Below are positions 40,294-54,800 of a stretch of DNA of 64,000 nt, piece after piece (position 1 is the stretch's first letter; every line of letters begins with the position of its first letter). Origin of the DNA: Coffea arabica (Eukaryota > Streptophyta > Magnoliopsida > Gentianales > Rubiaceae); contig NC_092317.1 in assembly GCF_036785885.1 (NCBI RefSeq), forward strand, positions 8,744,501 through 8,808,500. The letters run 5' to 3'. The notes under the pieces were generated by a model that was given only the letters and a program-made list of their open reading frames with translations, ran no database searches and had not been told where the DNA came from. The position numbers and the translations under genes were made by a program.

Positions 40294-43007
40294 GTCTGGA
40301 TTCTTTCTCCCACTTTTCCAGACGCTGTAATGGGAATTTCTTGGTCTAATTGTACAAATTTCTTGAAAAGTTGTATTTATTTCGATTTTCAAATATTTTT
40401 ATTTAGACCCAGAAACGTCGTTAATTATGTTAGAGCTACTTTCCTAACTGCTGGTACTTTGGCCGTGAAGTACAAGTTCGGATCGAGGAAGCTTTTATTA
40501 GAGGGTCAAAGATATATATTTGGAAACTGGATTTTCTTTTCCCCCTAAGTTTTAGGATTTATATGCCTAAAATCAGGTACCAATGTGTTTATAAAAATAT
40601 TGACGTTTTTGGAATTTTCTAAAAAAAATGTTTTTGTAAGAAACTTGCACGCCAAATAAATCTTTGTGTTTCGAGTTTCTCAAAACACGTTTTTCACGAT
40701 CAGTTCCATCCAAGCGGGCGCAAGTTTTTGCAATTATACTATTTTCAAAATATGTTTGCTTTTATTATTGTAGCGTATATAGTTGTTGCGTTAGTGCTTA
40801 TAATATAGAGTGCAATTGAAACGAGTAAATTGCACGACCTTGAATTGATTAAATTACAATTTAAGTTAATAATAAGGCATAAAAATAGAGAAAATTGATA
40901 TTTTGAAGAAATTACATCAAATTGATGGAAGCACAAGTTGTAAATCTTTGTAAAGAAAAACAGGAGAGCTTAATGTGTGGTTTGTGATTTGTCCAACCAA
41001 TTGTCCTCTAGAGTAAGTAGCAAACAACTTTATTCATAATTATTTTGTGAAAGCTTTGTCTATAAAAACTTATGTTGAAGTTAAGGGCTCCTTTTTTAAA
41101 AGTCAATTTTCATCTTTGAATTATTTTTTTCTTAAAACGTCAATAAAATAGTTCTGCAATAGTAGGTATATATTTATATCTTTATTTAATTTTTAAATTT
41201 TCTTTTCGCACATGCGGTATGAAGTCAAGCCAACTCAAGTAAGTAAAAAATAAAAATAAAAATCTCACGCTTATTATAATATATGAAAGATTAATCCATC
41301 ATCTTTTGCAAAATTAATTTAGAAGCTATTTTTCTATATGCACTTGTTTAGGCTATAGAAATTAATTATCTACGTAACAATTGTAAATTCATTGTTGAAA
41401 CTTTATTTCTTGATTGGTTTGCGTTATTCGTGAGTCTACCATCATCATGTTTAATGTAAAACCCAAATTATTTGTTAAGTGTCGATTTGTTTCAAGTAAT
41501 TTAAGTTAGTAGTTGCTATTTAACAATGCTTATGCTGTTGAATGCTTTTGATACAGATATTCTGCATATTATCTGAATTTTAGGTCCTAAAATATATAAA
41601 CCAAAAAAAAAAAAAATCTGGAAAAATAATAAGTTCCTTCCGTCCCAAAAGCAATAAACAAAAAGAAATTCTGGAAAAGTAATAAATTCCTTCACGTAGA
41701 GCAAGAATAATTTGGATGTACGAAAAGGTTATAGCCACTAATTTAAATAAAGACCCCTTCAAATTTCAATATACTGTGGGAAAAAAAAAATAAAGATCAC
41801 ATTCTCTTGAAAATACCTAAACAATTACCTAAACAATGACGGGTACAAAACCAGTCCAACAAATACAACAGTTATGATTTTCATCACTGGATTGATAAAT
41901 CAGTAACATGGCTTCCATGGTTCCAAGCTTCAACAGCTGAAGCCATATAAGTTCACTAGTAACGCATGCTATGGAGTTTCTTTCATTACTGTTTTTTGTT
42001 AGACACTTGAAAATTTGACCTTCAAAAACTTGCCTTAGTTTTGGAGGTAAATTAAAAGCGCATTCCAACGTAGTGGAAATCAGAAACAACAGCAAAACGA
42101 GATGGTTTCCATTAAACTCTAGACATGTCTCCTCCTAAGAGTAGAAGAATAACATCATAACAACATATGCCACCAACTCTACTGTTTACGCAAGTCTAAA
42201 GCAAACTATTAGTCATCTGTCTTTTTTTTTTGGTTCATTTTTGAATCCGCTAAATCAAAACAATACACAACTGTGAATCCTGAACTAAAACTATACATAT
42301 ATATAAATTGTATCCGAGACATACAATGTAATTCCTGCATTCTCCACTCCCTATTTCTCTAGCACAAAACAAATGGAACACCAAACCCCAAGAAAACTAC
42401 ACTCCAGCGCACATCAAATTGCATTTGCTTCTTTACTGTTTGATACTCCTATGAGGAGCGCACATCAAATTGCTGTGTCACTGCATGGATGAAGATGAAC
42501 AACTGCAAGAACAAAAAACAAACCTAACTCTAAATAACCATCATGGGTCGCATTGGGACTCTACGGTCTTTATGAGGGGAAAAGGGGACCCTATACTTCA
42601 CTAAAAAACCAAAATATTTCGTTGCACTCAAGAAGTTCATCACGATAGCATTGTAGTATTTAATTGGCTTAGGAACTGGAAAGTAACTTCAGCTAAGGGC
42701 GGCTTGCTGTGCACAGCACACTAATGAAAAAGACCAGCATTCATTTTGTGTCTATCTTAGACCATAAGTTTATAAAGAAAAGTTGGTCGATCAGCAGACC
42801 ATGAGCAGATTGTCAAATATCACCCCTCAATCAAGCAATTACTTACAGAGGATGACACAAACTTCAATGATAAAAAGAAAATTAAGATGCTGACACATGT
42901 GAAGCACCTTCAGAAGTCAAGGAAGAGAGACTTGACTAATATAGATCATGAGATAAAAAAATTTCCATGCATGACTTGATAAGTTGTTAGAACTTACCCA
43001 TTTTCAT
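40294..43007. other. intergenic, zinc-finger gene to gamma-tubulin
   Basis: Promoter region of the zinc-finger gene and 3' region of gamma-tubulin. AT-rich with a MITE-like fragment around 40560-40735 (TTTTGTAAGAAACTTGCACG ... CATCCAAGCGGG). No gene seen. Confidence 0.45.
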
Positions 43008-46000
43008 TTATACTGCTAATTTAGGATCGACAGTTCCAGCAGCATTTCCATCCCCTGTTAGGAGATGGTCGGGATCCTAGACAGGCACAAACACCATAAG
43101 TAACAGGAAATAAGAGAGTGAATAAAGGAACAAGTTCTCTAAATTAGATTATCGGTGCTTACCTCCATTCCCCACTTGATGTAGTCTGGTGATTCACAAG
43201 CCTTGTACTCATCCACAAGACTCTCAATTATATCTCTAGATTCATCAAATTCTGAAAGATCATTGTCCTGCTCATGCCCCACAGTTTAGGTTGAGCAACT
43301 CAGATGCATAAACAAGGGTAGAATAACAAGGATACAAGTTCGTATAGTTGAATCAACAAAAGAATATGTCAAATGCTCCCACAGTTCCACTGCTTGCTTA
43401 ACTACAGAATCTCTCTTTTCTTTTAGCTTAAGCTGCCTTGGTGTATATGCAAGTACACATCTTTTTCCTTTTTTTTCCGTGGTGGGGCCAAAGAGGGAGA
43501 GATGCTTTACATTATTCAAGAAGATCCTCACAAAAAAATTAAGGTAAATAAATATCTACACATTTGGAAGCTTTTCTCACATCCAAGAATCAAGCCTTGC
43601 AAAGGTTTCATAGAACTCAAGCATGACACTCGTTCATCTTATGCAGTTGGTGCATTTCTTCCAGGAAGATGTTTTTATTCTCAAAACTTCAGAAACAGTT
43701 TTCCACCAACTGATGTGGTAACTGTTAATTTCACATTGTTAAGTGAGCAACTTGACAATAAAATAAGCAAGCTCGTGCTAGCCTTATTCACAAGTCACAA
43801 AAATTTCAAAAGACTGAACATAGAGCATTTATATCTCATACATGAAGCTTATCCAGACCACATCCAAACTATGCAAACAGAAACCACAAAGGTTTTACTT
43901 TGGCAGTTTTTGCTTTACTAGAAGGCAGAAGATGGAAATGAAACTCAACTTGGATATTTCAAAAAAATTCCCACAGAAAAGAGAGGGACATTTATTTTCC
44001 ATTTATTCAAAAGACAAAGCAACCCCAAAGGTGTGGCCCATTTAACTTGAGTTTAACTAGGAGTTTGGAATCCATCATTAGGCTGACCAACATAATTGAT
44101 AAAGATCTCCAAGAATACAACAATTTTAACTAAAAATGGAGAGAGAAGATAACTTAAACTTGCAAACTATGACGTCATGGTGGTAAACAAAGGAGAAAAG
44201 GAAACACAGGTTTATTAACGAGTACAAAATATTATTAGCAGATTATTTCATTTTCCCAATAGTTGAATTCAATTAGTTCATAGTGAATGAGAAGCTGCTA
44301 GTGAAATCAGTTCAACTCCTTCTCTAATACCTCATACCTCAGTAGATATAGCGACTAATGGTGCATTAGAGGTGGAAGGCATGATTCACTCATGGTAGTA
44401 ATGCCAAACATTCCCTTGGACTATTATAAATTATCTAACTAAAATCTCTATGCGATCAATTATCAGTATGATATTATAGATCCAACAACTAAGAACACTG
44501 AGACATAATCAACAAGCAACTTACAGCAAACATTGGGTGATTCCTATAATTGTCAAGAAAGGCTTGCCTCTTCCTCAACTTCTCATACTGGCTCAAACAT
44601 TTGGCAAATAAGTGGCGTATGCCAGTATGACTGGCTAACATTAAACCACTGACCTGAAAATTTTCAAAGCTAAAAGTCAGTTCCTCTGTTTGATTTTTGC
44701 AAGCATCAATCCTGAAATGCAACTTCACATATCCAATTATTCCAAAAACAGAACATTATACCAAAGTGAAAAACTTTAAATTGAGTAAGGCTAATCATTC
44801 CATTATTGACAAAAACCATATGATGACCTATTTAAACAAAAAGTATAAATTGTATCTATTGAGTAAAAAGACAGTCTAGCATCGAGGTTAGGGTGAAGAC
44901 AAGCTGAGCAGAACTGAAAACAGCACTGCTGGGGCTCAGATTTGTTAATCTCAATATACAGCTCGACCTTAACAGAACCTTTAGGTTCCACTTGGACATG
45001 TACCATCTCTCTCTCTCTCTCTCTCTCTCACTCACTCACACACACACACACACACAGCATGAGCCAATTCATGTTGGTTTGAAATGACCAAACCCAGAAC
45101 AAAGGTAAAGGTTATGATGAGGCAAGTAACAGAAAGCTCTTCTGCTCTTAAGCTCATTTGGAGGTCAGTAAGAACTCAAAAAAGATAATCTTAGATTAAA
45201 AATCTCACCCTATGAGCAGTCTGAACATAAGGAGACTTCCTTGAGAGAGCAACCTGCCAAAAAGAATAAGTTCAAATAAGCCTAGAAAAAGGAAAACATC
45301 AAACCCAATGTTGAGTTCAAGTAGGTTCTCAGTCATGCCTGGATGCTTGCAGGTCCCCATTCAATGAAGTTAACTAGCTTTCTTTCACGAATTCTCTGTA
45401 AGCTTTCATGAACCTGAGTTTTGGAAACATCCAAAATATCAAATAGCATTAGACTCAAGAAAACTAAGAACAACAATAGGCAGCAAAGCGACATGATTGA
45501 TAAACCACAGCTTCACAATTTTATGATCGTAGGATCTATCCCAAGGACACAGTCAAATTCCGCATTACATTGTAAAATTCTAAAACTAATTATTTAAGCA
45601 AACAGCTAAGTTTAAATGAAAACGATAAATAACGCAAACTAAAAGAAAAATCTTGCACCAATTTTTCTCCTCTTACAATGAGCCAAAGACATAATCACAT
45701 ATAAAGCACTTAAAAAATAGAAAATCTCATTTAATACAGGTTACTTGTCGAAGGAAAAGTCTTCAGGGTGACTGACATGAACGGAATCAAGTTATCCATC
45801 ACCATGCCCTTTGTTTCGGAAACAAATTAAGTGGCAATTTGACCAAGTTATAAAAGTTCTAACGCTCAAGAATTGTTAATGCTCCAAAGCTTCAATATCC
45901 ACAGAAAGGATTAAAATTCAGCAGTGTTATGCTATCCTAATTTAAAACCGTCAAAGGGGGATAAAAGGAAATGAAATAGCCTAAATGATTTTAACAGAAG

Positions 46001-49000
46001 ATGCTGAGCAAGTAGATTTTACATGAGCATATCATAAAGATATCCACAAGTCTTTAACAAAAATTATTACTACCCAACTTGAATAACCATGTGCTTGCAG
46101 TGTAAACAAATTCATCACAAAGTCACACTTACTGAAGTATGCAAATCCTGCACCATGCTAATCTCTGTGCAACTTCTTATGAAATTAATCAGCTGAAGAA
46201 ACTTAGAAGTATACTTACCTGAGTAGGATCAACTTCTCCTTGTATAATGTTTAGAATAGATATATATTTTGCCTGACTGGCCTCTTTTGTTCGAGCACAA
46301 GAGGAAACCATAATGTTCTTTGTCTGTGACAGAAAATTTGTGTCAAATTCTCACATATCCAGCAGTCCTTAAAATGCCAGCGATGGCTTTTACACTTACC
46401 TGAAGAAGCCTTCTCATAACATCCAATACTGTTGTCTTACGAATCACATTAGCCTGTAAAATAGATTGACGCGCATTAGGCTGCTGTTTTGGGTGATTCT
46501 GCTCTCTCTCTCTCTCTCTCTCAAGGAGATAAACATTAAAAATTTAACTGTTATAACCCACAGTTAATCTACCAATTACCCAAATTCTTGTCAAAAGATC
46601 AAGACTATCACTCATTTCATCAATACAGATGTATGCTTAGAACAAGTTGTGTCGTTTATACCAATATTATTTACATTACTCTAAAAATTTAACAAAGAAA
46701 GTTCAGGAGCTTTTCTGCAGTATACCAAAGAATAAGTCTATTGCTGTTCCCAATGTCTGAAGATAGAAACTTGATCTAACAGAGAAGCATTAAGTGCAGA
46801 ACGAAGGAAGAAATCTAACCTGACGTTCAACAGTAAGCGGTGTGTATCCTGTCATCAGGAAATGGCATCTTGGAGTTGGGATCAAAGAAGCAAGGAGTCC
46901 AACCAAGTCATTGTTCATGTATCCTGGATAACGCAAAGTTGTAGTACTTGCTGACATGACAGTGGAAACTAAAGAGTTCGTTTGTGCAAAAGTAGGAGTT
47001 GTAATATGAAGGCGCTCCACAGCAATTCTATTAAGTGCAGTATTATCAAGAACAACGACACAATCAGTATTCAGCGTGAGACGCTTAAGTGTCAAGAGGG
47101 AGTTGTAAGGCTGCACCACCACATCACTTGTCTCATTTTGGTTAGGAAATACACTGTATGTCTGGACAAGTTTCTTGCTGTAGCGATCATTCAAAGTTTC
47201 CAACAGGTACGAACCCATACCTACACCGAACAAAGCAGTTGTTGGCCAAATAATCCAGCAAGTAAAACTGTTTTGACTTGTAGGCAATGAATTTCTTTGA
47301 AACAAATGTTGCACAAAGCCTAAAAAATCAAATATTGATACAGGACTCTCAGTTCATTAAAGTACCTAACTATAAACATGTCACCGGAATATGCACAATG
47401 ATTATGTGTGCCATAAAAAACAGTTAAGTTCATGGAGCAAGGAAGCAAAAAGTAAAACAGCACAATGAAAAACATCTTAAGGAACAAACCAACATAACAA
47501 CCTTGTGCTCTGAATTGAAGTCAACAACTAGAGCAATTCAAACTACAAGAACACCTCAAAATGGAGAAACTTTAGAACTTCAGCACACATAGTGAAAGGT
47601 GTCAGACCTGAGCCTGTTCCTCCAGCAATTGAGTGGCACAAAACAAACCCCTCAAGGCTATCGCTTCCATCTGCCTCTCTATCAATCATGTCCATCAGAT
47701 CCTCCTCATATTGCTTACCCTGATCAAATACATTTTTCTTAAAAGCATTAATAGACTCCCATTATTTAAACTGTAAGAACGAACAGTCAGATTAACCAAA
47801 AAATCTGTCATGTTTCTTTCATTATGCCTTCAGGTTCCCTTATTTCTTTCAAAATATGTAGCAATTCAATATAGTTGACAGTACAGTTGTTATACAGTAG
47901 GTATTCAATATCCATGCACATCCCAAAAAAAAAAAATTCTTCTTCCATTTGGTTGTGCAGCAACAAGATTTACACAGGCAATTTCTTTTTTTTTTTTAAT
48001 GATGTGAAACTCCAACTACCAATTATTCACCTGATCATGTTAGGCTATAGAAAATGTCATATTGGCGACAAATTATTTGTATATGCAACTACATGACAAA
48101 TAACTGGAGGAAAACCAAAAGCAATAGATGAAAATTTGCTGTAGGAAAACCAATATCAATTATAAGGGGAACTTCTGGAAGTTATTTCAGATTCAACGTT
48201 ACTTTCTATTTCGAGCTTTAGATCATTGAACAGCCCATACATATCATCAACTTTATAAGCGAAATCAAGTTTCATCTGAAAATTATGATTACTAGGCAAT
48301 ATAAAGGGGAATACACACAAAATGGCTTGCGAGATGAAGCAGAGGTTTAAGCCTCTAACTCGGGGATGATTATCAAATAAGAGTCATGCATATGTTATCA
48401 CATAAATCTGATGATCAGGAAAAGTCCCATAACTAAAGTACTAGATATTTTTATACAGTTTGTTTCAAAAGTAAGTTGCTAATCAATGATTATATTACGC
48501 ACTAACATTCCTGTGATCTGAAGCTGGCAGAAACAGGGAAAACTAGGGGAAGCACAATAAATAGAGTCTGCACTCTTAAAAAACATATTGTTTGCACCAA
48601 TTTCCAAACAAACTATTCAAAAAACATGAACAAAAATTCTTTGGTGCACTATCATCGTAAAGAATTTAAGTCAATAAAAACTATTAGAGGTCCGTGCTGA
48701 CCTGATGATATCCACTTGCCCAATTATTCCCAGCTCCTCCTCCATGATCAGCTATAAATACATTCTCGTGATTGTAAAGATTTCTGTATTCGCCATTTTG
48801 AATACCATTAATCACTCTGGGCTCCAAATCCATCAGTAAAGCACGTGGTACATAGTGTTGATCATCAGCTTGATAGAAGAATACATCTTTCCTGTCACCA
48901 CCCTACATAATTGCACATCAAAATTAAACATGGAGTGCCATGTTCAAATGCAATGATGATTTAGAGTTGATGACTGAAGAAAATTGTAAATTTGTTTTAG

Positions 49001-49224
49001 TTAAGCTGAAAGAAAATTTGTAAATTTGGAATCGCTTTCCAAGAGAAAAGTCGTACACAAAGCCATATTGCTATAAAGATAACAATCCCAACAACCAAAC
49101 ACAACCTTACTCTAAAACCTCCCAGAAATTGCCCTGCTTGACATCTAAAGCACCAAGTACAACACCACACCACAACCCCAACAGTCTTAGCTCAAAAACT
49201 CTTCAATCCATTTCTTTCCCATTC

Positions 49225-49267
<43 letters not shown>

Positions 49268-49503
49268 CAACTCAAAACATAAAAATCCGCAATTCAGTAA
49301 AACAAAAAACAAATTAACGAAGAGAAAATAATTAAAAAAAAGAAAAGAAAATACAGTACAAAATTGAAGTAAACCTGAGTAGCGAAGTCTTCAAGAATTC
49401 CGTCCTTACTAATGCCATGCTCGAGACAGAGCTGCTTCCAAAACTCCATACCGATCTGATTCCCGCATTGCCCTACTTGGAGCGTGATAATTTCCCTCGG
49501 CAT
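43008..49503 (-). CDS. TUBG1: gamma-tubulin
   Basis: Gamma-tubulin nucleates microtubules as part of the gamma-tubulin complex with GCP proteins. Eleven exons join in frame (1425 nt, 474 aa, the standard plant length): 49375-49503, 48702-48902, 47608-47719, 46820-47220, 46400-46453, 46219-46323, 45339-45413, 45209-45253, 44525-44653, 43163-43267, 43008-43076. It starts [20 protein letters not shown] (GTP-binding N-terminus). The tubulin signature AGGTGSGMGS is split across exons 3 and 4. The helical core includes [20 protein letters not shown], and the C-terminus is [15 protein letters not shown]. All introns are GT-AG except the one after exon 7, which has a GC donor (45338-45337, CAG|GCATGA). 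Divergent from the kelch gene at 49968, with 464 bp between the start codons. The paralogue number in the symbol is a guess. Confidence 0.95.
45006..45055. repeat. (CT)n(CA)n microsatellite
   Basis: About 12 CT units run into CACT and then about 10 CA units, within the gamma-tubulin intron between exons 8 and 9 (minus-strand order). A likely polymorphic marker. Confidence 0.9.
49228..49265. repeat. (TA)n microsatellite
   Basis: About 18 perfect TA units in gamma-tubulin intron 1. Confidence 0.9.
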
Positions 49504-49967
49504 TTTTCCCTTTAATCGGAGGATAAAAACCTAAAAACAACCAAAAACAGAAAAGAAATTCTGGCGTTTTCGTTGAGATTTGGTAATTAGGGAGAAACGG
49601 AAATGGAAATGGAAAAAGAAAAAGACGAAAGTGTTTCTTTTTCCTGATGAGAAAATAATGAGAGTGAGTGAGTGAGTGAGTGAGTGTGGCGGGGAGTGGG
49701 GTTTTGAAATAAGTTTTTTTCCTTTATATTTTTTGCCGGCCTTTAATGATTTTGCGCTCAGTGCTAAGATGCGACGTGGGTGTTTATATTTTGAAGAAAG
49801 ATTTTTTTGTGGTTAATTTCATTTGGGCCCCTAAATTTTCTCGTTATTTTATTTTGACCAGTGACCGCAGTCTAAAGCCAATTCTAATCCCTGCAGTAGA
49901 AGAGCGGGCCGCCTGAGCTGTGAGAAAGGAGAGGCAAGAGCAGGAGGAAAAGAAGAAGGGAAGGAAA
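49504..49967. promoter_or_regulatory. divergent promoter region, gamma-tubulin / KLHDC4
   Basis: Start codons of two head-to-head genes lie 464 bp apart, so both 5' UTRs and both core promoters must fit here. It includes a GTGA/GAGT short tandem repeat (49657-49686). No obvious shared TATA box was seen. Co-regulation is an inference only. Confidence 0.6.
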
Positions 49968-51769
49968 ATGGGAAAGAAGAATAAGAAGCCAGGAAAAGGG
50001 AAAGAGAAAACCGAGAGGAAAACTGCTAAAGCTGAGGAGAAAAGGTCCCGGAGAGAATCCAAGAAACTTTCACCTGAAGATGATATTGATGCTATTTTGG
50101 TAGTGTTTATATCATTATGTTTAAAATCAATCAATGGCTCTACTTTTTCTCTTAATTGAAATAATGGGTTGGTTTTTTTTTATTCCTTTTCTTTGTGAAA
50201 TTTTGAGTTCAGTTGAGTATACAAAAAGAGGAAGCCAAGAAGAAGGAAGTTCATGTTGAGGAGAATGTTCCTAGGCCATCTCCCAGATCGAATTGCTCTG
50301 TAATTGGTGTTAAAAGCTCTGTGTTTGTCGTCTTTTCTTCAGCGGAAGTTTATAGTTCTGATTTTTGTGTATATTTGGTGTTAATTTGTCTCTGTAGTTG
50401 AATATTAATCCATTAAAGGAGACAGAATTGATTCTTTACGGTGGTGAATTCTACAATGGCCAAAAGGTTTGATCTCTGCTTGGAACTCCTATTAATGCCA
50501 ATCAGCTTTCAATTGACAGTTAGTTAAGGTACACCTAAATCAGCATAGAGCACTACCTTTGATGCTGTGCTGCTCCAGCTATGATATTGCAATGCTTTGC
50601 TGAGGCATGGTGAATGTAATTCAATGGTTTTGTTGCAGATTGTTGATATTACTTATTGCTCGTTTGTATGATTTAGTATGTGTTTGTGCCCAAGTGCATG
50701 TGCATATGAATGTGGGTAATTTTCAAAAAAGCTAATTGGTGGAAGTGTATCGGATTGGAAACATGCAGACATTTGTATATGGTGATCTATATCGATATGA
50801 TGTGGAAAAGCAAGAGTGGAAACTTGTCTCCAGCCCTAATAGCCCCCCGCCTCGTAGTGCACATCAAGCTGTTGCTTGGAAGAATTATTTATACATTTAT
50901 GGTAAAAGCTCATTGAGCATGGATTAATTGGTGTTCAGTTTCTTTTTTTGTCTTTTTTTAAATTATGGGTTGTATTATACTAATCTTTGATACTCAGCTT
51001 CTTTATCTGTAACATTCTGAATAAGTTGATGTAGTTTGCTTTTTGTGCAATTCTAGGTGGTGAATTTACATCTCCTAATCAAGAGCGGTTCCATCACTAC
51101 AAAGTACAGTATTTACTGGTTCCACCAGTTGCATTGTTTGTCCCTCATTACTTACTTTCTGCATCTTTATGATGTATTACATGATAATGGTTTATCTTTT
51201 GAGTTTGTTTATTACAGGACTTTTGGATGTTGGATTTGAAAACAAATCAATGGGAACAACTAAATTATAAAGGCTGCCCTAGCCCACGTTCCGGACATCG
51301 GATGGTATGCTCCAGGCTCTTTCCTTGATGGTTTCATTGCTGAAATAACGTTAGGCAATGCAGCATTTACCTCCCCAATGACTTCTTGAGTCACAACAAA
51401 CAAAGACAAATGGGTATCCAAATTTTTCACTAAATTGTGGACTTAAAATAGTATGACTAACTTTAAACGTGGTATTAGAAGATTAAGGGCATGCTTCAGT
51501 GTAAGACACGGCTGGCCGCCTAAAATTGTATTATTGCTTCATGGTATACAAGACATGTTACCTTTTTTTCCTACACATGGTGTGCCAGCATATGGTATGA
51601 AAACTTCAACCATGGAAATCTTTTTAACTTGATTCCGTTCATTTCATGCTTTGTCATTATTTTGTGGGGGTTGCATTTGTTCTTTCTCTCTCTATCATGC
51701 ACCCATGACTTGTATAGGCGCATATTCCATATGGATTTTCATGCAATTGCCTTTAGCTTCGAAAAGATG

Positions 51770-51802
<33 letters not shown>

Positions 51803-54800
51803 GCATGCCTTAAGTTTGTTTTCAGCATTAAGTTGGTGGGTAAGTTGGAAGGACTAATGCTTCAATTTTTTGTGTATTGCAGGTTTTGTACAAGCACAAG
51901 ATTGTAGTTTTTGGAGGTTTTTATGACACTCTTAGAGAAGTGAGGTTGTAGTGCTAAAATTACTTTTGGACATGTTTTTGAGTTTTTGAATGCCTTGAAT
52001 ACGAGGCATGTCCTTGCTTAATGTTGTTAATTTTGGCTACAAGATTATTTTTTGGACTTCTTGAGCAAGAAAAGACAAACTAGTATTCTCTTTATTTTCC
52101 GTGTTACATTCTTTTTTGGTGCTTGTTGACCATATATGAACTTTTGGGATTTCAACTGAAGACTGTATCCTTTTGCCTATTTGATATCAGGAAACTAGGC
52201 TACCTTGAAATACTCTTCGTATTTTCTTTAGTTGTTTGATTCGATGCCTTATGATGGGTTATTCATTTTTTATGCATTGATCCAGTGGTGCTTGGTAATT
52301 GGGCTTTCGCAGTCAAACTAGAAGATGATAACTTGTTTCATTTACAAATTTTTTTTGTGCAGGTACTTCAATGATCTGCATGTGTTTGATCTGGATCAGT
52401 TTAAGGTGGATTGGTGAACATGGTTTTCATTTATCTTTTTGTAACTTGTTAGGTATGCCTAAACTAACTGACTTGTTGCTTTTGTAGTGGCAAGAGATAA
52501 AACCTAGTCCTGGATGCATGTGGCCAAGTGCTCGAAGTGGCTTTCAGTTTTTTGTTTATCAAGATGATGTGAGTCAATCTATTGCATGGCATGTAAAAGA
52601 ATTATTTACTTCAATTTTCTTCTTTCACTGTTATGCATTTGAAGTCAATATTTCCAAATATTAATTGATATTTATGAATTATCTTTATGGGTCTTTTATT
52701 GTATGGTTCATTTTAATTTGAAAATTTCCATCAGATAGGATTATTTGCAAGAAAAGTGGCAAGATCAGGATTTACTCTCGAAACTTATAAGGTTTTTGTT
52801 GTTATAGATATACTTGTATGGTGGCTACTCAAAAGAAGTTTCATCCGATAAGCTCGGCTCTGAGAAAGGTATTATTCATGCTGATATGTGGTCCCTTAAT
52901 CCCAAGACTTGGGAATGGAATAAGGTTAGCATGCTTATAATTTTTTTGTTCCTATATCTTTCCACACACAGTTATATGGGCTTGAAAATCCCGTATTTCT
53001 GTTCTCTCTCTTGAGGGTATAATGGCTTTTCCTTGCTTCCAGCTCAGAACATAATTAGACATTTTAGACTGCTACTTGTTGAAAATAAATATAATAGACG
53101 TGGAGCAATTGCACTTCTGTTCTATATTTGGGTTTAGGGCTTAATCCTGATTCAAATGCTAGTGTATATTAGCATAGACAGTTGTCAGTTCTTTGTAGGA
53201 TACTCCGTATTAAAGATGTCAGTATTATGTACTCGCATAATTTGTGCGATTGCCATACTTGTTGTCAGAACTTGCTTAGAATTCTGGTTTTTGGGTGCTT
53301 GCTTCTGCTTAGAAATTTGTGATTTTTGTGCTCAATCATATTGTAACAACTTGTAATTTGTCAGAATTTGCTTTGGATAACTCAATCCATCTACCCAATT
53401 AGTTGCTGTATCCAATATAGCCTTCATGCTTGTTTATCAACTTGATTGATGTTCTTAAGCTAGGAATGCATGTTAAAAGGGTATTAATTTATCAATCTGC
53501 TGCAATTAAGTTTTCCACATTTGAGTTAAGAGGCTCTCTTTCTTGTTATTTTTGTAAATAATGATCCTCTTTTTTCAGCATTACGTACTTGTGATTTAAC
53601 CAGTGCCCTGGCTGTTGTTTAAACTTGTTTGGAAGTTTTATATTTCTAGTTCACTTTTGCCACACATTTGCTATTTGATTTCAGGTCACAGACCGAATTT
53701 TCCTAAAAAATAATTTTATCTGGATTATTCTATCCATTTGCATTGAAGCATATATGCATGTCGGACACGCTCTTTACTCATTTCCCTTGTGGATGTGGAA
53801 TAATAAAAAATGCTTATAAAGAATAAATGAACATTGTCAAGTCCTGTCCCATAAGTTCACTGCATGACAAGTTTATGTATATGTTAATTAATGTCAGTGG
53901 TCAACTTCCCACTTTCAGATTCTATTGCTCTGCTCACCCAGCTATGCATGTCTTATACTCCTTTTCATTGTGTTTGAATTGATAAAGGTGAAGAAAAGCG
54001 GGATGCCTCCTGGGCCTCGTGCTGGTTTTTCCATGTGTGTCCACAAAAAGAGGGCTTTACTATTTGGGGGTGTTGTGGATATGGAAATGGAAGGTTGGTT
54101 TCTTCTTATAAGTTCATCTCTGATTCCTTCAGCTTCTTTTCGCGTAGAGCTAGTTATTAAACTTCTACCTGATTTTGAAGAAGTTGTTAGATTGCGTGTC
54201 TGTATTTCAACATATACCAAATTTGAAAAAGCCATACTTTCAGTGTTAGTGCCTTGCTTGTGCATGAATAAATTCGTTTAAGCTGGGTAATATGTTCTGC
54301 TTTACAAATGAATCACTTCCAATAAAACTTGTTGTTTTTGATGGACTTAATTTCAGAAGATCACTTAGGCAGAATGGAACTTTAGTTTATATTTGTCTTC
54401 ACAGTTTCTTCAAAATGGCAACAAAATGTTTCAATCTGATAGTGTGAACTGATTTAGAACGATCAAAATTGAATGTTGATATAAAGCCAGTTGGAAGTGT
54501 TTTCTACCTTGCCAGTTTTTAACGAGACATGCATGTAAAATTACATGTTATTGTTATTATTTTTGTTAACATTATTAGTTCAAACCTCTAGGATGAAAAG
54601 TTATCAGTAGAAGATCCAATCCGTCCTTGCAGTATTTGTTGTGTGCCTCTATCTCTGATTGCTTATAGATTTTACTTAAAGAACTGAAAAAAATGGTTTT
54701 CTTCTATTTGTGCTTTATGCTGTGATAACCATTCCAGCTCACTTCTCTCTGCAGGTGATGCCATGATGAGCTTGTTTCTGAATGAACTTTATGGTTTCCA

